A stretch of DNA of 64,000 bases. Source: JAPPFW01 sp965231815 (lineage in GTDB: Bacteria > Actinomycetota > Acidimicrobiia > Spongiisociales > Spongiisociaceae). Below the pieces are notes generated by a model. The model was not told the DNA's origin. It saw nothing but the letters and a program-made list of their open reading frames with translations, and ran no database searches. The position numbers were made by a program, and so were the translations under genes. The stretch is from positions 1,302,001 to 1,366,000 of the forward strand of contig OZ246890.1 in assembly GCA_965231815.1 (NCBI GenBank), read 5' to 3'. The first letter of the stretch is position 1; every line of letters begins with the position of its first letter. This document shows positions 53,705-62,311 of the stretch, one piece after another.

Positions 53705-54969
53705 TCGATCACCTGGACCTGTATGAGTACGAATCCAAGACCCTCGCGATTACAGAGGGTCTAGCTCGCCTAGTCAAGGTCGAAGGTCGTAAGTATCTCG
53801 ACATCACGCCGGACCAGGCACCGGGTAGGTGGGCTATCACCGCCCGAGAGTACGTGGGAACGTTGGTGGTGGACGATCTGCGCATTCTGGTCCGTCCCAA
53901 GATCAAACCGGAGAACCTGTTCCTGTTGCTCGAAGTCGGGCTACCCCGGAGCGCGTGGCGCGAGGAGGACTTCGACTACGCAGTCGATCACGACCTGCTC
54001 CGATTTCTGGTGTCCTTCTTCGCGCGGACCGTCGAAACGACGCTTGCCCGAGGCTTGTACCGCTCGTACCGGACTCGACGGCAGGATCTCAAGACCATCC
54101 GGGGCCGGATCGACTTCGGGCGACAACTCTCCCGTGCCCGCCTTCCCTTACCGGTCGCATGCCGCTACGGGGAGTTCACCGCCGATGTGGTGGAGAACCG
54201 TATCCTGCGAGCCGCGCTCCGGATGTCACTGAGGATCCCACGGGTGCCGGTGGATGATCGCCGCCGGATGATGCGGGAGCTGGTTGCCATGGAGGAGGTC
54301 TCGGATAGTCCGGCTACCGGAGAGGATGTCCAACGGGTCCACTACACCCGGCTGAACGAGCACTACCGTCCGGCCCTCGGGCTGGCGCGCTTGCTGCTCG
54401 ACAACCTGACCCTCGTCGATCGGAGAGGCGCCACCTCGGCGGCTTCCTTCATGGTTAACATGAACGACCTGTTCGAGAGGTTCGTCACCGAGCGTCTACG
54501 CCGGGCCACCCAAGGCCGTTTGATCCTGGAGAGCCAAGTGACCGACCACCTCGATACGGCCAAGCAGGTGCAGATTCGCCCGGACCTCCTTTTCCGGCAT
54601 CCCGATTCCGGTCGGGTTACCTACGTGGGCGACATCAAGTACAAACTGGCTGATGACGCCTGGGGTCGTAGTCCCGACTACTACCAACTGCTTGCCTACA
54701 CGACCGCTCTCGACCTCCCGGAAGGCGTGCTGATCTACTGTCGCACGGAGGGCGCGGCTCGCGCGAAAGAGGTAACCGTAAGGAATGCAGGCAAGACCCT
54801 TCACGTTCGGAGTGTCGACATGGGAGGTTCGTCATCCGAGGTACGGGCGGAGATTCGGCGTTTGGCTGATTGGATCGTCGGGCGTTCCCACCTTGTCCGT
54901 GCAGGGCCGGTTGGTAGTCCGGCCCGACCTTCTGCGTACCGGCTAGCACGTTCAGGGCCTGGGGTGTGA
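53701..54969 (+). CDS. mcrC: McrC endonuclease subunit
   Basis: A 422-residue McrC-family nuclease that pairs with McrB. The C-terminal PD-(D/E)XK core is seen as IRPDLLFRHPDSGRVTYVGDIKYKL (D, then DxK). The N-terminal DUF2357-like region includes AREYVGTLVVDDLRILVRPKI and later LKTIRGRIDFG, with ENRILRAALRM. The ATG overlaps the mcrB stop. The frame is intact. The last 25 residues are Pro/Arg/Ser-rich. It is the last gene before the right-hand boundary repeat, 14 bp from it. Confidence 0.9.
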   Translation: MIDHLDLYEYESKTLAITEGLARLVKVEGRKYLDITPDQAPGRWAITAREYVGTLVVDDLRILVRPKIKPENLFLLLEVGLPRSAWREEDFDYAVDHDLLRFLVSFFARTVETTLARGLYRSYRTRRQDLKTIRGRIDFGRQLSRARLPLPVACRYGEFTADVVENRILRAALRMSLRIPRVPVDDRRRMMRELVAMEEVSDSPATGEDVQRVHYTRLNEHYRPALGLARLLLDNLTLVDRRGATSAASFMVNMNDLFERFVTERLRRATQGRLILESQVTDHLDTAKQVQIRPDLLFRHPDSGRVTYVGDIKYKLADDAWGRSPDYYQLLAYTTALDLPEGVLIYCRTEGAARAKEVTVRNAGKTLHVRSVDMGGSSSEVRAEIRRLADWIVGRSHLVRAGPVGSPARPSAYRLARSGPGV

Positions 54970-54982
54970 GATCCGGGCTAAT

Positions 54983-55297
54983 GTCCTGATTCGTTGTTTC
55001 GTTGTGTTTGGGAGACCGCAAAATCTTTCTTACGGGCGCGACCAGACAGCCGGATAATCTGTCACACCCCCTCTGCATACTGGTAAGTAACCGTAAAGCA
55101 CCGACGGTTCGGGCCTAGGTACCGGCCGGACCGGGGTTGGGATCATCTTGTTTTTCTTCCGTCTTGCCGCCGATCGGTCGGCGAGGGGTTAGGAGGGACG
55201 CGTTTCGACGCTGAGGAGGCGGCGGTCGGGGGAGGGACCCACCGGGAGGGACCGATCCGGGTAGTTCGGTTTTCGCGGTCTTAACCCCAGGTCTGTG
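54983..55297 (+). repeat. Boundary repeat family, copy B (right flank of the defence island)
   Basis: Direct-orientation copy of the element at 40592-40890, starting 14 bp after the mcrC stop. The central hairpin here is CGGTTCG (55105-55111) with CGGACCG (55127-55133), with an inner GGCC/GGCC stem. ATCATCTTGTTTTTCTTCC follows it. Changes against copy A are spread over its length, so these are old or fast-changing duplicates, not a recent duplication. Confidence 0.8.
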
Positions 55298-55379
55298 CCG
55301 GAGGCGGGCCGGATGGTTGACTGCAAACTACCGAGTCGGGACACGAGCCGCGTAGGGCGTTGAAGCAGCATACTTCGGA

Positions 55380-56303
55380 TTACTCTTCCCGGCGGCTGGT
55401 TAGCCAGGCCCCGAACAGCACTACCGCGGTTCCGGCCCACTGGATGGGGAACACGATCTCGGAGCGGAACACTACACCGAGAACCATGGCCACGATAGGC
55501 ACGAAATAGACCGCTACCCCGCCACGGGTGGAGCCGACCCTACCGACCAGGGTGGTCACGATAACGAAGGCCACGCCCGGATTCATGATTCCCAGCATGA
55601 CGACGGCCATGACGGGTCCGGTGCTCCATTCCGAGCTTGCCAGCCCCGCCAAGCCGAAGGGTGTGGTGACCGCAGCTCCCACCCCGATGGCCCTCAGCAT
55701 CACGGCGGGTGCCCCGTACCGCTGTTGCAAAGGCACGGCAAGGTTGAAGGACAGGCCATGGAAGAAGGTTGCCAGTAGCAATAGCAGGACTCCTCCGGCG
55801 GCAGCCGGGGAGACACGGGCGGCGGGGAGGCTGATGCTGATCGCTCCGGCGAATCCCAGGGCTATCCCGACTGCTTGACGAATCCGCGGGAGAGCGCGAG
55901 TCAAGACTATGGAGATGGCCGCGCTGAAGATGGGTATTGTCCCCATCAGCATCCCCGCCAGGGCCGAGTCGATGTATTGCTGGGCTATCGGGAAGAGGAG
56001 AAACGGTATGGCCAGCCAGGTGATGCCCAGCAGGATGAAGCGTGGGTAGTCGCGGCGGTCCACCCGCTTCCAGGTCCCGGGGATGATGGTCAGGACCAGG
56101 AAACCGAGGGTGAGCCTCATCCAGGTTATCGCCCCCGGCGCCAGCGACTCCAAGCCCACCTCGACCAGGATGAAGGATGCTCCCCAAGTGAGGGCCACCC
56201 CCGTGAGCAGAGTCCATTCGATCGGTCCGAAGGCCCCGAGCCATGACCCGCGTGCGGTGGCCAGGACGCGGTGGCGGGCGGAATCCGGGGAGGGGTGGAA
56301 CAT
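55380..56303 (-). CDS. EamA-family (DMT) transporter, paralogue 1
   Basis: A 307-residue inner-membrane permease of the drug/metabolite transporter family with ten hydrophobic helices in two EamA halves (LLTGVALTWGASFILVEVGLE in the first; VAVYFVPIVAMVLGVVF in the second). It is clearly a paralogue of the neighbouring 56391-57299 gene, with long shared segments such as FPIAQQYIDSALAGML, FAGAISISLPA, PLQQRYGAPAVM and SEWSTGPVMA. Substrate is unknown; metabolite or amino-acid export is typical. Confidence 0.88.
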   Translation of the reverse strand: MFHPSPDSARHRVLATARGSWLGAFGPIEWTLLTGVALTWGASFILVEVGLESLAPGAITWMRLTLGFLVLTIIPGTWKRVDRRDYPRFILLGITWLAIPFLLFPIAQQYIDSALAGMLMGTIPIFSAAISIVLTRALPRIRQAVGIALGFAGAISISLPAARVSPAAAGGVLLLLLATFFHGLSFNLAVPLQQRYGAPAVMLRAIGVGAAVTTPFGLAGLASSEWSTGPVMAVVMLGIMNPGVAFVIVTTLVGRVGSTRGGVAVYFVPIVAMVLGVVFRSEIVFPIQWAGTAVVLFGAWLTSRREE

Positions 56304-56390
56304 GGATGGAACGAGCGTAGCGGCTGGTTGATCGGGCGATGCCGGACCGATTAAGGACGGATGGTCATTGCCCGCCGGTCGGTGGGCGCC

Positions 56391-57299
56391 TCAGGCCTCG
56401 CGGCGGCTGGTGAGCCAGGCGCCGCATAGGACCACCGCGGTTCCGGCCCACTGCACGGGGAGCACGATCTCGGAGCGGAACACCACACCGAGAATCATGG
56501 CCACGATGGGGATCATATAGACGGCCACGCTTCCACGTGTTACGCCCACTCTCCCTACGAAGACGGTCATGATAACGAAGGCGGCGCCGGTGTTGATGAC
56601 GCCGAGCGAGACAATCGCCATGACAGGTCCGGTGCTCCATTCGGATCCGGTGAGACCGGTCAGGCCGAACGGGAGGGTGAGCAAGGAGGCCACTCCGATG
56701 GCCCGGACCATTACCGCGGGCGCCCCGTAGCGCTGCTGGAGCGGACCGGCGAGGTTAATGGAGACCCCGTACATCAAGGTCGCGAACACCGCCAGCAACA
56801 CCCCGGCGGCACCCGCGGTCGAATCGCGAACGGCGGGGAGGCTGATGCTGATCGCTCCGGCGAATCCCACCAGGATCCCGACGGCCTGGCGAATCCTCGG
56901 GAGCGATCGGGCTAGCAAGACGGCGATGGTGGTGCTGTAGATGGGGACCATGGCGTTCAGCATTCCTGCGAGGGCCGAGTCGATGTATTGCTGGGCGATC
57001 GGGAAAGCTACGAACGGCACCGCTACCCAGGTGAACCCCAACAATGCAATCCTGGGGTAGGCGGCTCGGTCTACCGGGCGGCGGGCGGCCGGAAAGGCCG
57101 CCAACACCACGAAACCGAGCGTAACTCTGACCCAGGTGATTAGGGCCGGCTGCAGCGACTCCAAGCTGATCTCGATCAGCAGGAAGGATGATCCCCAGAT
57201 CAGGGCAACTCCCGTGAGCAAGGCCCATTCGCGGGGTCCGAAGGGCCCGAGCTTGGATCCATGCGCAACGGTTGGCGATGGTTGCCGTTGTGGGTTCAT
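56391..57299 (-). CDS. EamA-family (DMT) transporter, paralogue 2
   Basis: A 302-residue transporter of the same build as the gene that follows it, from MNPQRQPSPTVAHGSKLGPFGP to the WLTSRREA end. The pair arose by tandem duplication; the spacer between them is 87 bp. The proteins differ most in the first-half loops (AARRPVDRAAYPRI against GTWKRVDRRDYPRF) and agree in membrane segments. They may form a heterodimeric or alternative-substrate pair. Confidence 0.88.
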   Translation of the reverse strand: MNPQRQPSPTVAHGSKLGPFGPREWALLTGVALIWGSSFLLIEISLESLQPALITWVRVTLGFVVLAAFPAARRPVDRAAYPRIALLGFTWVAVPFVAFPIAQQYIDSALAGMLNAMVPIYSTTIAVLLARSLPRIRQAVGILVGFAGAISISLPAVRDSTAGAAGVLLAVFATLMYGVSINLAGPLQQRYGAPAVMVRAIGVASLLTLPFGLTGLTGSEWSTGPVMAIVSLGVINTGAAFVIMTVFVGRVGVTRGSVAVYMIPIVAMILGVVFRSEIVLPVQWAGTAVVLCGAWLTSRREA

Positions 57300-57670
57300 A
57301 GAGGCTGAGAAGGAGGCATTGAGTCACCGGAGGGTACCCGCACTTACCGCAGCCGTTCGGTGGTCACGGCCATCTTCCGGTGACACTGAACTGCGCCAGC
57401 CCAACCTCACAGATACCCTGTATGGACTCCTTTTACACGCTGCTAAATGGATAACATTTTGTTAATATCATATAACTATGCTGAACATCTTAAACATGCT
57501 CATTCTACTTGACTGCTAAGTGCGATAGCCAACATTAAGAGCGGTCTACAGCTGTGGTCATTGTGTACAAATAATGTGCGTTGTATTACTCATGCTGCTC
57601 CCGCCGACAAAGCCTCCTTCTTGCGGCTATCGGCGTCCTTACCGGTTGCTAGCCTTCCGCCCGTATAGGC
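57300..57670. other. AT-rich intergenic region upstream of the SLH-HNH surface protein
   Basis: No gene seen in about 370 bp. The stretch 57440-57600 is the most A+T-rich DNA of the neighbourhood, with CATATAACT and TTGACT (about 57510) as promoter-like words and GTGTACA at about 57565. It probably serves the paralogous EamA genes on one side and the surface protein on the other. Confidence 0.4.
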
Positions 57671-57717
57671 CTCGGCACAAAGAAAGGGTGTGGGCTGGCA
57701 TAGGTGCGGAGTTTTTT
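57671..57717 (+). terminator. Attenuator-like hairpin with T6 run in the leader of the SLH-HNH gene
   Basis: CTCGGCAC (57671-57678) and GTGCGGAG (57704-57711) pair at 7 of 8 positions with a 25-nt loop, followed at once by TTTTTT (57712-57717). The gene starts 7 bp later. An intrinsic terminator placed just before a start codon is more consistent with attenuation or a riboswitch output than with ending an upstream transcript, because the nearest upstream genes are on the other strand. Confidence 0.45.
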
Positions 57718-57724
57718 CTCTTAA

Positions 57725-59374
57725 GTGGTTAAAACAACCGATACTGATTCACAGCGATCACTGATCATGACATTGCACACCGGGAAAATCAACCTTCAAT
57801 ACCTTCCGTCCAAGAAGCCACTCCGGAGGAGCGGATCCGCGGTTCTTATCGTGGTTTTGCTGGCTGCGGGGATTCTGATTGATTCCCCCGAAGCAGTTAG
57901 TCAGGATGTAGACCTATGTGGTGACCTCCCGGAGGTTACTTTCGATGATGTCCAGGACAGTGACTACGCCGCTGAGTACGTGCGCTGTTTGGGAGCCCTG
58001 GGCATTTCGGTTGGACTCGGTGACGGAACCTACGGATCCGGCGAAGAACTCACCAGGGTTCAGATGGCCTCCTTCCTGGTTCGCCTTTGGCGTGATGTCC
58101 TGGGTAGGGACTGTCCGGAGGGCGAGACTCCGTTCGTGGATGTGCCCTCCGGAAGTGCCCACTCCGCCAACATTTCCTGCATCTACAACCTCGGTATTAC
58201 CCACGGGACCAGTCCTACCACGTTCGGACCCGATAATGCCCTGACCGCCAGCCAGATCTCGCGGTTCCTGTTGCGGCTTTACGAGCAGGCGGACAACTCC
58301 TGTCCGGACCGGAACGACGAACTCTCGGAAGCGGTTGACTGCTTAGAAGAACTCAACGTCCTTCCCGAGGCGGAGGAGGGGATGGGGGACGAACCCGTTA
58401 CCCGGGACCGGATGGCTGTGTACGTGGTGGGTCTCTGGCATAACACCGCCGGCCGGGGAGTCCCACCGTCACCACCCACCTACCGGATCGAAGTTGCCGG
58501 ATCTACTTCGAGTTCTTCCTCCACATCTACCTCTACGTCATCTACAGCTACTTCGTTGATCGAGCAGGTCGATGCTTTCGAGGCCCTACAGGTTCTCCAG
58601 GACCTCCCGGTCATGGTCGAGTTCCGATCGGGTTACCAGCGTTCGCTGTTTCGCCACTGGAGTGACCTTGATCGCGATGGATGCGACACGCGCCGCGAGA
58701 TCCTGATGAGAGATGCGGTGGCTCAGGATACGGAGAACCCGTGCGGGTCGGATGCCGGCAACTGGTTCTCGGTCTACGACGGTGTGTGGGTCGAATCCGC
58801 CCGGTCGCTCGATATCGATCATCTAGTTCCGCTTGCGGAAGCCTGGGATTCGGGCGCCTACAACTGGGATGCGGGACAACGGGAGTCGTTCGCCAATGAC
58901 GAGGATGCCCTGCTGGCGGTCACAGCCGGCTCCAACCGACGGAAAGGCGCTTCCGACCCTGCTGAGTGGATGCCTTCCGACCAGGACGCCAGATGCCCGT
59001 ATGCCTCGGCCTGGATTGCGGTGAAGGCCCGATGGAATCTGTCGGTGGACACCCGTGAGCTTGCGTTTCTGCGAGGCCTTCTCACGGGCGAATGTCAGAA
59101 TACGGCCATCCACATCGGTACGCCCGTATTGGCCTTCCCGACATTGGGCATACCTACCCTAGGCACTCCCACCATCGAGGGAACGACCACCACGACGACG
59201 CTCGCTCCCGGAGAGGTCCCTTCCAATCCCGGCGATTCGAAGAATTGTGGTGATTTCAGGACGCAGGGGGAGGCGCAGGCTTGGTTTGATCGGTATTTCC
59301 CGTTTTACGGGGATGTGGCTCGTTTGGATGGGAATAAGGATGGTCGGGCCTGCGAGAGTCTTCCCAGCGGCTAG
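57725..59374 (+). CDS. Surface protein with SLH-like repeats, HNH (DUF1524-like) nuclease domain and excalibur motif
   Basis: A 549-residue protein from a GTG (an ATG at 57767 is an alternative). Residues about 33-55 are a signal anchor (SGSAVLIVVLLAAGILI). Residues about 65-250 are SLH-like repeats: VTFDDVQDSDYAAEYVRCLGALGI, then DGTYGSGEELTRVQMASFLVRL and TFGPDNALTASQISRFLLRLYE. A Ser/Thr linker leads to an HNH nuclease region, LDIDHLVPLAEAWDSGA and FANDEDALLAVTAGSNRRKG, with the catalytic DH. After a Thr-rich linker, CGDFRTQGEAQAWFDRYFP and DGNKDGRACESLP form an excalibur Ca-binding motif. This would be exported and cell-surface held. The three-part fusion is unusual; substrate may be extracellular DNA. 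Confidence 0.85.
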   Translation: MVKTTDTDSQRSLIMTLHTGKINLQYLPSKKPLRRSGSAVLIVVLLAAGILIDSPEAVSQDVDLCGDLPEVTFDDVQDSDYAAEYVRCLGALGISVGLGDGTYGSGEELTRVQMASFLVRLWRDVLGRDCPEGETPFVDVPSGSAHSANISCIYNLGITHGTSPTTFGPDNALTASQISRFLLRLYEQADNSCPDRNDELSEAVDCLEELNVLPEAEEGMGDEPVTRDRMAVYVVGLWHNTAGRGVPPSPPTYRIEVAGSTSSSSSTSTSTSSTATSLIEQVDAFEALQVLQDLPVMVEFRSGYQRSLFRHWSDLDRDGCDTRREILMRDAVAQDTENPCGSDAGNWFSVYDGVWVESARSLDIDHLVPLAEAWDSGAYNWDAGQRESFANDEDALLAVTAGSNRRKGASDPAEWMPSDQDARCPYASAWIAVKARWNLSVDTRELAFLRGLLTGECQNTAIHIGTPVLAFPTLGIPTLGTPTIEGTTTTTTLAPGEVPSNPGDSKNCGDFRTQGEAQAWFDRYFPFYGDVARLDGNKDGRACESLPSG

Positions 59375-59409
59375 AGCGAATCCCCGGTACCGGCTTCCAC
59401 AACGATATC

Positions 59410-59616
59410 TAACCCTGATTATTCAGGTTTCCCACACACCGAGGCATGTAACGCCTGTTCAACCCGAGTATCAAGATAAACCCGCCGTTCACCCGACAGG
59501 TGAATCTCCACACCGGACTGAAACGGGAAACGCTGATGCTGTACTGCCTGGTCAGAGCGCGAATATGGTCGTCTCCACTCATCTCCAAACCCCCATCCAT
59601 GAAAAATCGGGGCTAA
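59410..59616 (+). repeat. Dispersed 207-bp repeat family, full copy 3' of the SLH-HNH gene
   Basis: Same element as 30918-31125, same orientation, 35 bp after a stop codon. The first 46 bases from TAACCCTGATTATTCAGG are identical in both. The right part diverges more, but keeps CCCCATCCATGA and the ATCGGGG ending. It ends about 160 bp before dnaK. Confidence 0.8.
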
Positions 59617-59777
59617 CTAACAATCGATCACCACCAGATCACTACCACGATCAGGCATCTTGGACCGTCTGCCTGGAAACATGACGCATTTCAGGGAATA
59701 TGATAAGATAGGACTCAGGTTATACATATCAGATAGACTGAGAACCACATCTTCAGGAGAAGAGAAGGAGACACCGC
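59617..59777 (+). promoter_or_regulatory. dnaK operon leader
   Basis: No gene seen. TATGAT at 59699-59704 is a candidate -10. CTCAG and CTGAG form weak inverted arms 19 bp apart (about 59714-59742), but the HspR consensus HAIR (CTTGAGT-N7-ACTCAAG) is not found. AGGAGAAGAGAAGGAGAC supplies the dnaK ribosome-binding site. Confidence 0.4.
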
Positions 59778-61610
59778 ATGACCAAGGCCGTCGGAATCGA
59801 TCTAGGCACCACCAACAGCGTGATAGCCGTATTGGAGGGTGGGGAGCCCGCGGTGGTCGTCAACGCCGAGGGAGGCCGCACCACTCCGTCCGTAGTTGCT
59901 TTCAAGGATGGAGAGGTACTGGTTGGCGAGGTTGCCAAGCGCCAAGCGATTACCAACCCCGACAACACGACCCGTTCGGTAAAGCGGCATATGGGGACTA
60001 GCTGGAGCGCAAAGGTTGAAGGCAAGAGCTACAGCGCGCAGGAGGTATCGGCCCGCATCCTGATGAAGTTGAAGCGAGATGCCGAGGCATACCTGGGCAC
60101 CGACGTTTCTTCGGCTGTCGTCACCGTGCCTGCTTACTTCAATGACGCACAGCGCCAGGCCACCAAGGAAGCAGGCCAGATCGCAGGTCTAGAAGTATTG
60201 CGGATCGTTAACGAGCCGACCGCAGCAGCCCTCGCCTACGGGCTGGAAAAGGAGGACACCGACCGGACCATTCTGGTGTTCGATCTAGGAGGCGGAACCT
60301 TCGATGTCTCGATCCTGGAAATCGGTGAAGGAGTCTTCGAGGTCAAGTCGACCAGTGGTGACACCCAACTCGGTGGGGACGACTGGGATGAAGCGATCAT
60401 GGATTGGCTGGTTACGGAGTTCAAGAACGAGAGCGGGGTAGACCTTTCCGCTGACCGGATGGCGGTGCAGCGTCTCAAGGAGGCCGCGGAGAAGGCGAAG
60501 ATCGAGTTGTCGAGCGTTTCCGAGACCGATGTGAACCTTCCCTTCATCACAGCCACCGCCAGCGGTCCGCTGCACTTGCAGAAGCGGCTTACCCGCGCCG
60601 AGTTCCAGAAGATGACCAGGCACCTGGTGAAGGAAACCGAGGGGCCGTTCCGGCGGGCCATCCAAGACGCAGGCGTATCCACCGACGGTATCGATCACGT
60701 AGTTCTGGTAGGTGGTTCCACCCGGATGCCGGCTATCCAGGATCTGGTCAAGAGGTTGACCGGGAAGGATCCCCACCGCGGGGTCAACCCTGATGAGGTG
60801 GTAGCGGCCGGGGCGGCGCTCCAAGCCGGAGTCTTGACCGGCGATGTCAAGGACATTCTCCTGCTCGACGTAACCCCTCTAACGCTCGGTATAGAGACCA
60901 AGGGTTCGGTCATGACCAAGATGATCGAGCGCAACACGACCATCCCGACCAAGCGGACCGAGACCTTCACCACGGCAGCCCACAACCAGCCGGAGGTCGA
61001 GATTCATGTGCTCCAGGGCGAGCGCACCATGGCCCATGACAACAAGAGCTTAGGCAGGTTCAACCTCACGGGGATCCCGCCGGCGCCGATGGGCGTACCG
61101 CAGATCGAGGTCAGCTTCGACATCGATGCCAACGGCATCGTTTCCGTCAACGCCAAGGACCTCGGCACCGGGCGGGAGCAGGCCATGACCATCACCGGTG
61201 GCACCGCCCTCTCTCCGGACGAGATCAACCGTATGGTCAAGGATGCAGAGGAATACGCGGAGGAGGATGCTCGCAAGCGCGAGCTGGCCGACGCCCGTAA
61301 CCGCGCCGACCAGGTCGTCAACCAGACCGAGACCCTACTCGAGGAGCACGGTGACCAACTTGATGACAGCGAGCGGGAGGCCATCGACACTGCCTTGGCG
61401 GACTTGCGGAGTACTGCCGGGGATGAATCTGCTTCAGCCGAGGATATCCAAGCGAAAATCGATGACGCCTTCCGAGCATCTCAGGTGCTCGCGCAGAAGA
61501 TGTATGCCTCTCAGGCTGCCGAGCCGGCGGAGGCCGGGGCATCCGGCGCGATGGCCGACGACGAGGACATAGTCGAGGCCGAGATCATCGACGACGACGA
61601 GGATCGGTGA
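59778..61610 (+). CDS. dnaK: Chaperone DnaK (Hsp70)
   Basis: The 610-residue Hsp70 has the ATPase signatures AVGIDLGTTNSVIAV, ILVFDLGGGTFDVSIL and the IDHVVLVGGSTRMPAIQDLVK segment, linker LLLDVTPLTLGIET and the substrate-binding domain. The C-terminus ends in the acidic ADDEDIVEAEIIDDDED tail typical of actinobacteria. It is the first gene of the chaperone operon and shares a base with grpE. It is induced through HspR in relatives; HspR ends this operon. Confidence 0.97.
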   Translation: MTKAVGIDLGTTNSVIAVLEGGEPAVVVNAEGGRTTPSVVAFKDGEVLVGEVAKRQAITNPDNTTRSVKRHMGTSWSAKVEGKSYSAQEVSARILMKLKRDAEAYLGTDVSSAVVTVPAYFNDAQRQATKEAGQIAGLEVLRIVNEPTAAALAYGLEKEDTDRTILVFDLGGGTFDVSILEIGEGVFEVKSTSGDTQLGGDDWDEAIMDWLVTEFKNESGVDLSADRMAVQRLKEAAEKAKIELSSVSETDVNLPFITATASGPLHLQKRLTRAEFQKMTRHLVKETEGPFRRAIQDAGVSTDGIDHVVLVGGSTRMPAIQDLVKRLTGKDPHRGVNPDEVVAAGAALQAGVLTGDVKDILLLDVTPLTLGIETKGSVMTKMIERNTTIPTKRTETFTTAAHNQPEVEIHVLQGERTMAHDNKSLGRFNLTGIPPAPMGVPQIEVSFDIDANGIVSVNAKDLGTGREQAMTITGGTALSPDEINRMVKDAEEYAEEDARKRELADARNRADQVVNQTETLLEEHGDQLDDSEREAIDTALADLRSTAGDESASAEDIQAKIDDAFRASQVLAQKMYASQAAEPAEAGASGAMADDEDIVEAEIIDDDEDR

Positions 61611-62293
61611 TGAGCGATCCTCGGACACAGGCTGACGCCACGAGCGGGCCGGACGGTGACCAAGACCCCTACGTCGTAGCTGAGGATGACGCGGACCGCG
61701 ACCTGAACGAAGCCGAGGTTGTGGATGAGGTAGCTGGCGGGATCCCGTCGTTGGAGATTCCTGATGATCCCGATGAGGCGGTTGCGTTCCTGATGGCTGA
61801 ACTGCTCGCCGCTCGCGCCGCGGCGGCGGAAGCTGTCGACCGGTGGAAGCGATCGGTGGCCGAGTTCGACAACTTTCGTAAGCGGTCCCAGCGTGATCAA
61901 GCCACGATGGTCGCCAGATCATCTGAACGCGTGCTGGTCCGGCTACTCCCCGTACTCGACGGCTTGGATGCCGCTACCGCGGTGGAGGCCGGCGCCGCTT
62001 CCGAGGAGAGTTTGCGGAAGGGTCTCACCGGTACCCGCGACCTACTGCTATCGATCCTCGCCAAGGAGGGAATGGAACCCATCGAGGCCCTAGGCCGGGT
62101 ATTCGATCCGAACCTCCACGAGGCCGCGCAGTTGGCCGAAGGTAGCGGAACCATGGTGGTCAATGCAGAGTGGCGCCGGGGATACACGCTGAACGGCCGG
62201 GTCATAAGGGCAACGCTGGTGGCGGTCGGCTACGAACCGGATCGTACGGAATCGCCGGAGGAGTCGAATGAGGAGCAGGCGAGCGTGGGATGA
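61610..62293 (+). CDS. grpE: Nucleotide exchange factor GrpE
   Basis: A 227-residue protein. The acidic N-terminal 60 residues precede a coiled-coil (LAARAAAAEAVDRWKRSVAE), the conserved FDNFRKRSQRDQATM and RLLPVLDGLDAATA, and the beta-domain ending FDPNLHEAAQLAEGSGTMVVNAEWRRGYTLNGRVIRATLV. It releases ADP from DnaK. The ATG shares its A with the dnaK stop. Confidence 0.95.
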   Translation: MSDPRTQADATSGPDGDQDPYVVAEDDADRDLNEAEVVDEVAGGIPSLEIPDDPDEAVAFLMAELLAARAAAAEAVDRWKRSVAEFDNFRKRSQRDQATMVARSSERVLVRLLPVLDGLDAATAVEAGAASEESLRKGLTGTRDLLLSILAKEGMEPIEALGRVFDPNLHEAAQLAEGSGTMVVNAEWRRGYTLNGRVIRATLVAVGYEPDRTESPEESNEEQASVG

Positions 62294-62311
62294 TCTTGAA
62301 GATGGTGAACC

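Noticed and set aside
59697..59777. HspR operator (HAIR) upstream of dnaK
   Set aside because: The consensus CTTGAGT-N7-ACTCAAG is not present; only weak 5-bp arms 19 bp apart were found.
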